Positions 8,164 through 15,600 of a stretch of DNA of 64,000 nucleotides are shown in pieces. The position numbers and the translations under genes are program-made. The DNA lies in the NCBI RefSeq assembly GCF_000017585.1, contig NC_009714.1, positions 124,001 through 188,000 of the forward strand, read 5' to 3'. This DNA comes from Campylobacter hominis ATCC BAA-381 (lineage in GTDB: Bacteria; Campylobacterota; Campylobacteria; Campylobacterales; Campylobacteraceae). Numbering within the stretch: the first letter of the stretch is position 1; every line of letters starts with the position of its first letter. A model generated the notes under the pieces. That model worked only from the letters and a program-made list of their open reading frames with translations, did not search any database and had not been told where the DNA came from.

Positions 8164-8204
8164 CTTTGATGTTGATGTTTAATTTTTCTGCCATTTTGTA
8201 TCCT

Positions 8205-8741
8205 TTATTTTTTAAAATTAAAAGCAAAATTTATAAAAAATATATTAATCGATAAAATCAAATTTATTATATATTTTCCAAAAAATTTTAGCATTAAAAA
8301 CGATAATAAAACTATTCCTATACTATTTTCAAAACCTATATTTTTTATTAATTCCCAAGAATTATTCAAGCTAGGTGTCCAAATTTTAATGTTGTAATTT
8401 AATATTTCGGGTGATGTTAATACTGTAAAAAATCCAACTAGAATAAGTAATAATAAAAAATCTATAAAATTTGAAAACCCAATAAGTCTTATAATTGGAG
8501 ATGATAATATTATTGAAACAGTTAAAAATAAAACTAAAATACCAAGCCAATATATTATAAAAAAACAAAAGTATAGTATTCCAACATAAAATGCTAAATT
8601 TATAGTCCAGCCCATAAACTGTGTTTCTGTTTTATTCCAATCTTTTTGTATTTGTTTTTCTCTTTTTGCATCTTCTTCTTGCATTCTTTTTAGATTTGCT
8701 TCATATAATTTGTCTTCTTCACTCATTTCATCAAAAATCAT
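8205..8741 (-). CDS. Hypothetical membrane protein
   Basis: 178 residues. A charged N-terminal 40 residues (EEDKLYEANLKRMQEEDAKREKQ) is followed by about four hydrophobic segments (beginning INLAFYVGILYFCFF, VLFLTVSIILSS, FLLLLILVGFFTV and IGIVLLSFLMLKFF). It has no motif that I recognise. The ATG follows AAAAGGATTTTT. It lies downstream of the ParA-like gene, with a TATAAT on the minus strand at 8754-8759, so it may have its own promoter. Confidence 0.5.
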   Translation of the reverse strand: MIFDEMSEEDKLYEANLKRMQEEDAKREKQIQKDWNKTETQFMGWTINLAFYVGILYFCFFIIYWLGILVLFLTVSIILSSPIIRLIGFSNFIDFLLLLILVGFFTVLTSPEILNYNIKIWTPSLNNSWELIKNIGFENSIGIVLLSFLMLKFFGKYIINLILSINIFFINFAFNFKK

Positions 8742-8753
8742 AAAAATCCTTTT

Positions 8754-8759
8754 ATTATA
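8754..8759 (-). promoter_or_regulatory. -10 box before the 178-residue membrane protein
   Basis: TATAAT on the minus strand (ATTATA as printed) lies 13 bases before the start codon at 8741. An AAAAGG ribosome site overlaps the space between, so transcription would start very close to the gene. Confidence 0.3.
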
Positions 8760-8774
8760 TTGATATAAAACATA

Positions 8775-9338
8775 TTATTTATAAGCCTTAATTTTATAAA
8801 GTAATTTTTTATATTCATCTATAAAATTTGCATAACTATTTTTTGATAAACCATTTTCATTATAAAGTTCCATAAAAGACATACCAGTATTTATTGCATT
8901 ATTTAATATTTTAGAGTTTTTAAAATAATATATAGGAAAGTTTTTATATCTTACTTCTAACTCACTCATTAAGAAATCTTTTTCTTTATCATCTTTATAA
9001 TCAGTTGCCAAAATTATAATATTGGGGTTTATGTTTTCAATTTCTTTTATTGTTTCCAATGTTCTTAAAAACGAATTATATGTTGGTAAGCAAGGCACTA
9101 TTATACAATTACAGATTTTTATGATATCTAAAACACCACTTGCATTAAAACCACCAAAGTCATAAACACAATCATCTAATGGTTTTACTTCATTTGAGAT
9201 CATAGCTTTATTTGGATAAATTTGCTCTATGCAAGAATTATCATTACTTTGTAAAAATAAATCTAAATCTTTGGCTATGCTAAAAGCAAAAGGTGTCTTA
9301 CCAACTCCACCCTTTTTATTAAGTAAAGATATTTTCAT
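8775..9338 (-). CDS. ParA-like partition ATPase
   Basis: 187 residues. The N-terminus KKGGVGKTPFA is a deviant Walker A of the ParA/MinD class (residues 8-18), with proline in place of the usual serine or threonine after KT. YDFGGFNASG (around residue 60) fits the switch/Walker A' region and IIVPCLPT the next strand. It is shorter than typical ParA (about 250) and resembles StbB/ParF-size proteins. Expected role is segregation of the element or positioning of transfer machinery. The adjacent 91-residue ribbon-helix-helix protein could be its centromere-binding partner, although a membrane protein gene separates them. Confidence 0.7.
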   Translation of the reverse strand: MKISLLNKKGGVGKTPFAFSIAKDLDLFLQSNDNSCIEQIYPNKAMISNEVKPLDDCVYDFGGFNASGVLDIIKICNCIIVPCLPTYNSFLRTLETIKEIENINPNIIILATDYKDDKEKDFLMSELEVRYKNFPIYYFKNSKILNNAINTGMSFMELYNENGLSKNSYANFIDEYKKLLYKIKAYK

Positions 9339-9364
9339 AAATTTCCTTTTTAAATTTTTTTATA

Positions 9365-9370
9365 ATTATA
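9365..9370 (-). promoter_or_regulatory. -10 box before the ParA-like gene
   Basis: TATAAT on the minus strand, 27 bases upstream of the ATG at 9338, with an AAAAAGG ribosome site between. The DNA from 9371 to 9421 upstream is almost pure A/T, with TAATATATAAAAT-like stretches similar to the repeats at 11374, 12649 and 19079. Confidence 0.4.
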
Positions 9371-9421
9371 CTTTATTTTATATTAAATTAACTTTAAAAA
9401 TATAAATTAATATATAAAATA

Positions 9422-10429
9422 TTAATTTATATTTTTTTCTATTATTTTACTATTTGATGATATGATTTTTAAATAATCAGTAAAATCAAAACCTTTTTTT
9501 AATTTATCAGTAAAACCTAGTTTTTTTGCTATTTTTTCCCAATCTATAATTTCAGTTTTTTTAGTAATGCCTTTTAAATCTTTTTCTAAAATTTTCGAAC
9601 CGTTTTTTCCGCTCTCGTCAAAATCATATGCTATAACAACATATTTATCTTTAAAATAGTTTAAAAATTTATTATCTATATTTTGTGTTGCACTACCTAG
9701 TGTTATAGCATTAAATCCATTTGCTAGTGCATTTAAGCAGTCTTTTTCACCCTCTAAAATAAAAATAGGCTCATTATTTTTACTAAATTTTTCTAAATTT
9801 TTTATATCAAATAAGGTTCTTTGTCTGTTTTTTGAAAACATAACTTTTGGTAATTGTATAACACCACCATCACTACCAATAAAAGGAGTTGGAGTTGGGT
9901 TGTATTTCCAAAATGTTAGGCAATTACCATTTTCATCTTTAATTGGCATAATTAATCTATCGGCTTTTTTTGAGTATCCAATTTCATATTTTTTTGCAAT
10001 TTCTCTTTTTTGCTCTTTATTTGCTGTTGGCATTGTTTGACTTAAAAGTTCCCAAAATCTACTGAAATTCTCTTTTCTTTCTTTTTGAAAATTATCAATT
10101 ATACTTTGTGATATGTAATGTGGCATACTGGAATTTTCTTTTTTGATATTTTCATAAGATTTAAAATTTGTAAAACTATTATCTGTATTTAGATTTAACA
10201 TTGAGCTAATTTTTCTAAAAGCATCTTTTTGCTGATAGTTGTGAAATTCTACTAAAAAATCTACTATATCGCCATACCATCCACTTCCAAAATCTTTAAT
10301 TTTTCCATCTTTTGGATTTATAGAAGCACTAGGAGTGTGTTCATCTCTTATTTTAAATTTATAAGAACGATCGATTTGGTATCCTAATGCATTTAGTATT
10401 TCAGCTGTTTGTTCTTTTGTAAGTTGCAT
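9422..10429 (-). CDS. Toprim-domain DNA primase-like protein
   Basis: 335 residues. The N-terminal 80 residues (NALGYQIDRSYKFKIRDEHTPSASINP, then KDFGSGWYGDIVDFLVEF) match the CHC2-like primase segment without its zinc cysteines. A Toprim domain follows, with ILEGEKDCLNA (glutamate near residue 226) and VIAYDFDESG (near residue 268). This is the architecture of short plasmid or phage primases. It probably makes primers on the transferred strand or during element replication. Its first codons overlap the end of the upstream membrane protein gene by 29 bases. It is distinct from the Toprim protein at 32-1858. Confidence 0.75.
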   Translation of the reverse strand: MQLTKEQTAEILNALGYQIDRSYKFKIRDEHTPSASINPKDGKIKDFGSGWYGDIVDFLVEFHNYQQKDAFRKISSMLNLNTDNSFTNFKSYENIKKENSSMPHYISQSIIDNFQKERKENFSRFWELLSQTMPTANKEQKREIAKKYEIGYSKKADRLIMPIKDENGNCLTFWKYNPTPTPFIGSDGGVIQLPKVMFSKNRQRTLFDIKNLEKFSKNNEPIFILEGEKDCLNALANGFNAITLGSATQNIDNKFLNYFKDKYVVIAYDFDESGKNGSKILEKDLKGITKKTEIIDWEKIAKKLGFTDKLKKGFDFTDYLKIISSNSKIIEKNIN

Positions 10430-10886
10430 TTTTTTCCTTATTTTCTACAATATTACATTCGTTTTTAAGGCATTCTATTTTTGTCCCATCGAACAATATA
10501 AATGTTGTTTCATCTTCTTTTAAAAACCAAACTGATCCTATTTTATCACTATTAATTTCTATTGCTTTTTTTCCGCCATAGTATAAAGTTTCAAACCCTC
10601 TAAAATCTTGATAAATAATATGTTTATCTTGATAAAATCTAGTCCATTTTCCTATTTCTGTTGCAATAAGCATTATAATAAATGCAACAAGAAATAGATT
10701 AAAATTTGATTTTTTTTGATAAAAAATTATTATTCTTGAAAATTCTATTATAGCTGCAAAAGCTAAAGCTATAAATATTTGTATAAGATAATTACCCATA
10801 CTATCTTCTGTATTATAATAAATGCCTATTATAAGTAAAGCATTAAACACTACAACTAGGCTCATTATTAAAATTTTATTTTTCAT
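10401..10886 (-). CDS. Hypothetical membrane protein
   Basis: 161 residues from the ATG at 10886, which has TAGGA seven bases upstream. A longer reading from TTG 10925 would overlap the previous gene and lacks a ribosome site. Three hydrophobic segments (ILIMSLVVVFNALLIIGIYY, IFIALAFAAIIEF and FLVAFIIMLIATEI) are followed by an about 80-residue polar C-terminal domain with two cysteines (IECLKNEC). No family recognised. It overlaps the primase gene by 29 bases, so it is probably co-transcribed. Confidence 0.5.
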   Translation of the reverse strand: MKNKILIMSLVVVFNALLIIGIYYNTEDSMGNYLIQIFIALAFAAIIEFSRIIIFYQKKSNFNLFLVAFIIMLIATEIGKWTRFYQDKHIIYQDFRGFETLYYGGKKAIEINSDKIGSVWFLKEDETTFILFDGTKIECLKNECNIVENKEKNATYKRTNS

Positions 10887-10902
10887 TGTTTTTTTCCTAA
10901 AA

Positions 10903-11148
10903 TCAATTTTTTGAAATTTCTTCAACTTCTTTTAAAATATTTACAGGTTTTTTTAAAATTTCATCACATCCATAAATTTCATAAAGTTTTAGAAATTCTT
11001 TAAACAGTGTTGTATTCAATCGTTTATTTGTGGTATATAAATTAGTTTCTTTTGTTTTTATGTGTATAATTTGATTATAAACACTATCGGTTTTTACAAT
11101 ATTATTATTCCCAACAATAAGCACATTGCCTTCATTTTCTTTTTTCAT
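10903..11148 (-). CDS. Hypothetical small protein
   Basis: 81 residues beginning KKENEGNVLIVGNNNIVKTDSV, with a probable helical C-terminus (ILKEVEEISKN). No motif that I can name. It starts with ATG after AAAAGGACAAAA and overlaps the end of the upstream 45-codon gene by 17 bases. It appears to be part of the same minus-strand operon running into the primase and ParA genes. Confidence 0.45.
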   Translation of the reverse strand: MKKENEGNVLIVGNNNIVKTDSVYNQIIHIKTKETNLYTTNKRLNTTLFKEFLKLYEIYGCDEILKKPVNILKEVEEISKN

Positions 11149-11269
11149 TTTTTGTCCTTTTATGTTTTGTGTTATTATCTTGTGTCAATATTTTTTCTAT
11201 TCTTTTGTCTAAAATGTATCCTAATAAAAATCCAAAAACAAACGCAAATAATAAAAGATAATCAATCAT
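11132..11269 (-). CDS. Small single-span membrane peptide, 45 residues
   Basis: The frame encodes a peptide starting MIDYLLLFAFVFGFLLGYI, one transmembrane helix, followed by a basic tail ending KRTKNEKRK. Its ATG overlaps the stop codon of the 27-codon gene before it, and its end overlaps the next start by 17 bases, the arrangement of a translationally coupled cluster. The ribosome site (AAGAA) is weak, which fits coupling. Function unknown; size and layout resemble entry-exclusion or lysis-type small proteins, without proof. Confidence 0.45.
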   Translation of the reverse strand: MIDYLLLFAFVFGFLLGYILDKRIEKILTQDNNTKHKRTKNEKRK

Positions 11270-11345
11270 AATGTTCTTTTTTATAAATTTTACATTTATT
11301 GCCGTTTTCATCAGGAATCTTTAAAAATTTATATTTTTTATCCAT
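11262..11345 (-). CDS. Very short ORF, 27 residues
   Basis: A strong ribosome site (AAGGAGCAGAAG) precedes the ATG at 11345. The peptide starts MDKKYKFLKIPDENGNK and ends at a TGA that overlaps the ATG of the 45-codon gene. Such a leader can be a real small protein or a device to load ribosomes on the following gene. Confidence 0.4.
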   Translation of the reverse strand: MDKKYKFLKIPDENGNKCKIYKKEHYD

Positions 11346-11373
11346 CTTCTGCTCCTTAAATTTTACTATTTTT

Positions 11374-11410
11374 AAATATAAAATCTATTAAAATAATATA
11401 AAATAAATTA
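11374..11410. repeat. 37-bp AT-rich intergenic repeat, copy 1
   Basis: Matches copy 2 at 12649-12685 at 33 of 37 positions; shared cores are AATATAAAATCTATTA and TAATATAAAATAAATTA. The last three bases are the stop codon of the zeta-like toxin gene. The two copies flank the antitoxin-zeta pair as direct repeats. It lies upstream of the 27-codon ORF on the minus strand. Confidence 0.75.
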
Positions 11411-12292
11411 TTTTATTTCCATATTATTTTCTTTGTTAATTTTTGTTTTATTGTTAAAAATATTTTCTACTGCTTGAATTGTTTTATTTTTTATATTATT
11501 TAATTCTTCGTTTGTAATTGCTTTTTCTTTATTTTTGCCATTTAACACACGAGTAATTAACTTATCTATTTTATCAATATTGTGTAATTTAGTTTTATCA
11601 TTTTTGTCAAAAACACAATGTTGTTTATATTGTAGACTTCTATATATAATTTTTATATCTTTAAAATCATATTTTTGTGCTAATGTTTGTGTTGATTTTC
11701 CTAAATTTTCGTGACATTCTTTTTGAAATTCTTTTGAAATTTTACGTGGTGGATCCGCAAAAATTCCTTTTTCATATCCTATTTTTCCATTTAAATATCT
11801 TTGCTCAGCTGAGCTTATGCTATGATTTTTATTGCAAGTTACTACATATAGATTTAACTCATATCCATTTTCCTTAAATTTATCTAATTGTTTGCTTACT
11901 GTATCGGTTGAGCTTAAAGTTCGCTCCAGTATGACGTTATAACCATTTTCTATAGCCTTATCGATAAGTTTTTCGCCAACTTCTCTCATAAATGGATTTG
12001 TATAGATTGAATAATCATCACTATCTTTTGCACCTTTTTCATAAATTTCTCTTGCATTTGGATGTAAAGCTCTATAATCATCTAAATTTATAACTACACA
12101 ATTTCCTTGCATAGAGTCTTCAATTTTTGAAATAGTAGTTGATTTACCAGCACCAGGCTGTCCACCAACCAAATAAAGTTTTGGAGTTTTATTTTGGCGA
12201 TGACACGATTTTGAAATTTTATCCCATTCATTATTTGAAATATTATTAACATCTTGTGTAGTAAAATTTGATAATTTTTTTAAATCAGTCAT
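11408..12292 (-). CDS. Zeta-like toxin kinase
   Basis: 294 residues. GGQPGAGKST (about 43-52) is a Walker A. NLDDYRALHP (about 70-79) and ILERTLSS (near 119) fit the substrate-binding aspartate and following segment of zeta toxins, which phosphorylate UDP-N-acetylglucosamine and block wall synthesis. The last 36 residues (from ITNEELNNIKNK) are not part of the zeta fold and match the C-termini of the proteins at 19118-19933 and 28728-29489; this may be a type IV secretion signal. It overlaps the upstream 95-residue gene by four bases (ATGA), so that gene is the best antitoxin candidate. No epsilon homologue is seen. Confidence 0.75.
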   Translation of the reverse strand: MTDLKKLSNFTTQDVNNISNNEWDKISKSCHRQNKTPKLYLVGGQPGAGKSTTISKIEDSMQGNCVVINLDDYRALHPNAREIYEKGAKDSDDYSIYTNPFMREVGEKLIDKAIENGYNVILERTLSSTDTVSKQLDKFKENGYELNLYVVTCNKNHSISSAEQRYLNGKIGYEKGIFADPPRKISKEFQKECHENLGKSTQTLAQKYDFKDIKIIYRSLQYKQHCVFDKNDKTKLHNIDKIDKLITRVLNGKNKEKAITNEELNNIKNKTIQAVENIFNNKTKINKENNMEIK

Positions 12293-12576
12293 TTTTTATA
12301 CTTTTTTGCAATAAAATCATATTTAGATTTTAATTCATCTAAATAAGTTACATACTCATTTTCCCAATATTTCACTGTTTTGTCTTTTTCTTCAAATATT
12401 CTTTTTTCTGCAATCTCATTTATTTTGCACCAAGCATTTTCTTTATAAGGGTCTATATTATTATTCTTTAATAAAGAATATAAAATACTGCTATTATTTC
12501 GTAAAGCACAAGTCCAAAATTCAAACTCATCACCACTCATTGCATAATCCCAATCTAAGTCTAAATTTATACCCAT
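12289..12576 (-). CDS. Candidate antitoxin of the zeta-like toxin
   Basis: 95 residues with an acidic N-terminus (NLDLDWDYAMSGDEFEFW) and a helical, charged C-terminal half. It does not look like epsilon antitoxin or any family I know. The call rests on position: immediately upstream of the toxin, four-base overlap, a promoter (-10 at 12625-12630) directly before it and no other gene in the unit. It could alternatively be a chaperone for a secreted toxin. Confidence 0.45.
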   Translation of the reverse strand: MGINLDLDWDYAMSGDEFEFWTCALRNNSSILYSLLKNNNIDPYKENAWCKINEIAEKRIFEEKDKTVKYWENEYVTYLDELKSKYDFIAKKYKK

Positions 12577-12624
12577 TTTAAATCCTTTCTTTTAAGTTTG
12601 TTACTCATTTTTTATTTTATAAAA

Positions 12625-12630
12625 ATTATA
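12625..12630 (-). promoter_or_regulatory. -10 box for the antitoxin-zeta pair
   Basis: TATAAT on the minus strand, about 49 bases before the ATG at 12576. Repeat copy 2 begins 19 bases further upstream, so it covers the -35 region and beyond, the place for an activator, operator or UP element. Confidence 0.45.
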
Positions 12631-12648
12631 CCATAATAAAAATTAAAG

Positions 12649-12685
12649 TAATATAAAATCTATTATTTTAATATAAAATAAATTA
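12649..12685. repeat. 37-bp AT-rich intergenic repeat, copy 2
   Basis: Same sequence as copy 1 except at four positions, three of them in the central triplet (TTT instead of AAA). Its last three bases are the stop codon of the 2117-residue gene. It stands between that gene and the antitoxin-zeta promoter. Confidence 0.75.
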
Positions 12686-15600
12686 TAAAATTTCTTTGTT
12701 GTTTTCTTTGTTGTTTTCATTATTTAATATCCTATTGTTTTTTAAATTTTGACTTTCTAAAAATTTTGACTTAAATGAACTTTTATAAGCTGGATTTTTA
12801 GATGATTTTGCTAATTCGTTTATAATAATTTTATTTTCATCCCTTAATAAATTTAGTATATTTTGCTTTTTATAGGTTTCATTTTCATTTAAATAAACTT
12901 TTAAATCAGCTGTATTTTTTTCTAATGATTTAATTGTTTCTTTGTTTTTATTTTCTTCTTTTAATAGATTTTCTTTATTTAGATAATTGTTTAATCTTCT
13001 TATAAAACCATTAAAGGAAATATGAGTAAAAAGGTTATTGTCATCTATCTTATAATGTAAGTTTTCAGGATAAAAATTAGTTATTTTGCCATCTGTTCTG
13101 TCTTGTATTGTAAAAGATATCTCTTTTGGATTATCGCTCCATCCACCATATATTGTAAAACCCTTATATCTCATAATTTCCATTATATTTCTCTCATATA
13201 CAGATATATTTTTAAAATTTTCTAAAAATATACTATTCATAGATTCTTGCTCTAGTTTTACAAAATCATCATTTCTGTCTTTTGGTATATCAAATTTTCT
13301 TTCATATTCTGTGCTATATTTAGATCCATATGGAGATAACATAGTGCATTGAAAATTCTCATTTTGATTGTTGTTGAGCGTATTTTGAGCGAGTTGCAAA
13401 TTTATAATATCTTTTTTAAGATAGTCAATTTTTTTATTATTGGCTTCTATTGTGTCTTTAGCATTTATTATATCATTTAAAAAGTTTTTATATAAGATTT
13501 CTTCTTTGTCTAAAGCACTTTTTAATTTTACTTGATCAATTATAAGTGGATTTCCAGTTGCAGCAGCTTTCATTTCAGCCGCACTTGCTGCTTCTTCTTC
13601 AAAGCCACTCAAGGTTCTGCCATCAACTAAGCCTTTTCTAAAATTTACTAATGAGTTCGATTTAGTTTCTATAATCTGCCAAGAAACTGCATCATAGGTA
13701 TTTTCAGTTACATAACGAAATTCTTTTATCTTAAAATTATCAGGATCTTTTTGGAATAAAACATTTCCTTGTCTTATAACTCTTCCATTTCTTTGAATGA
13801 AATCACTTGGTCGCCACGGCACATCAAAATGGTGTATTGCTGTTACTCGTTCTTGAACATTTGTTCCAGCTCCCATTTTTGCTGTTGAGCCTATTAAAAC
13901 TCTTATCTCGCCACTATTTACTTTTTGAAACAACTCTTGTTTTTTAGCATTGCTTCCGCCAGTATCGTGTATAAAAGCTATCTCTTCTCTTGGAATACCT
14001 GCTTTTACTAGCTTTTTATATAAATCTCCATAAAGAAAAAATGAATTTTCATCGCTATCTCTATCTTCTTCTTGATCAAAATCTACATCATCTTCGATAA
14101 TTTCATTTATATTAATAAAATCTTTTTCTTGTTTGTTATTTTCAGTATCGATATTTAAATTTGTAGATAGTTGATTTGTTTGGCGAGGTGTTCCTATATC
14201 TAAGAATACTAGTTGAGTTCCTTTTTCTTTATCCCAATTGTGGTATTCTTCTACTATATTTTTAACACAGTTGTTCATTTTAGATTTTTCAAAATCAGGT
14301 GCATTTGGATCTATTAGTCTAAAGTCAATTCCTGCTTTTTTTGCGTCACTTGTGCATTTTAAGTGATTATCTATTTTTGGATCAAAAGAGCCACTTCCTA
14401 ATTTTTCCATTCTTGCAATGATTGAGCCTTCATTATAGTTTCCATCTTTATCCTGGACACCTATATAAAATCTTTGTTCTTTGCTTATTGGCGATACGCT
14501 TTTTATGATATTTACTTCAGGAACATAGTGAGTATAGTGTTTTTTAATGTCTGAGTTCGTTACAATATCAGCAATCTCTCCGTAAGCTCCACACACTTCA
14601 GGCAAATTATTAAGTGCTGTAAATCTACTTACAATTTTAAAATTTTGTGCTGTTGCGTTTAGTTCAGGCACATTTTCTATTTTTGCAAAATTACTTGCCC
14701 AAGCATCAAATGAGCCAATACCTTTTTTTTCTAAATCATTAGGCATTAAATACTTGTTTATATTATATAGTTCAGTTAGTGAGTTTGAAATAGGCGTTCC
14801 AGTAAGAAAGAGTATTTTTTTATCATTATTATTTAGATATTCTGTAAAACAATACATAGACAAAGCTTTTTTAGATCCTGCTTGATTTCCTAAACCTTTT
14901 ACCTTTAAATGTGTAGAAAATGGCAAATTTTTATACATATGACTTTCATCTACTACTAAATAATCAATTCCCAAATCAGAAAAATTTAAAGCTTTGGATT
15001 TGTTACCTTTATCTAATTTCTCTTTTAATCTTTCTTCTAAAGAATTTAATCTTTTTTGCATTTGTTTTATTGAAGCAGGGCGGATATTTTCATCATTTTT
15101 TTCAGCAAAATTTATACTTTCTTGCAACTCTTCAATTTGTCTTTTCACAACATTTTGTTCTACTTCTGGAGGAACTGGAATTTTTTCAAGCTGAGAATGC
15201 GAAATTATAATAGCGTCATATTCTCCATTCATAATTTTGCCAAAAAACTCTTCTCTGTTTTGCGGTGATACTGATTTTTCATCACTTATTAACAAATTTG
15301 CATTTGGATAGGCATTGTAAAACTCATCAGACCATTGATTAACTAAATGATTTGGAACTGCAATAAGAGCCTTGTTTGTAATCCCTAATTCCTTTTGTTT
15401 CATAACAGAGCAAATTGCAGTTAATGTTTTACCTGCTCCAACTTCGTGATCAAAAAGGCAATTTTGCTCATTGATAGCTCTAAAAATAGCATCTTTTTGA
15501 TGTTTTCTTAGATTTATATTTGAGTTTAAACTATCTAGCTTTAAGTCGCTTCCATCATAATGTTTATGTGCGTAGCAATTAAAAGTATTATTATAAATTT

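Noticed and set aside
11374-12685. Integron-like cassette sites at the gene ends
   Set aside because: The repeats lack the GTTRRRY core and R/L box symmetry of attC sites and no integron integrase is present; promoter-linked operators explain them better.
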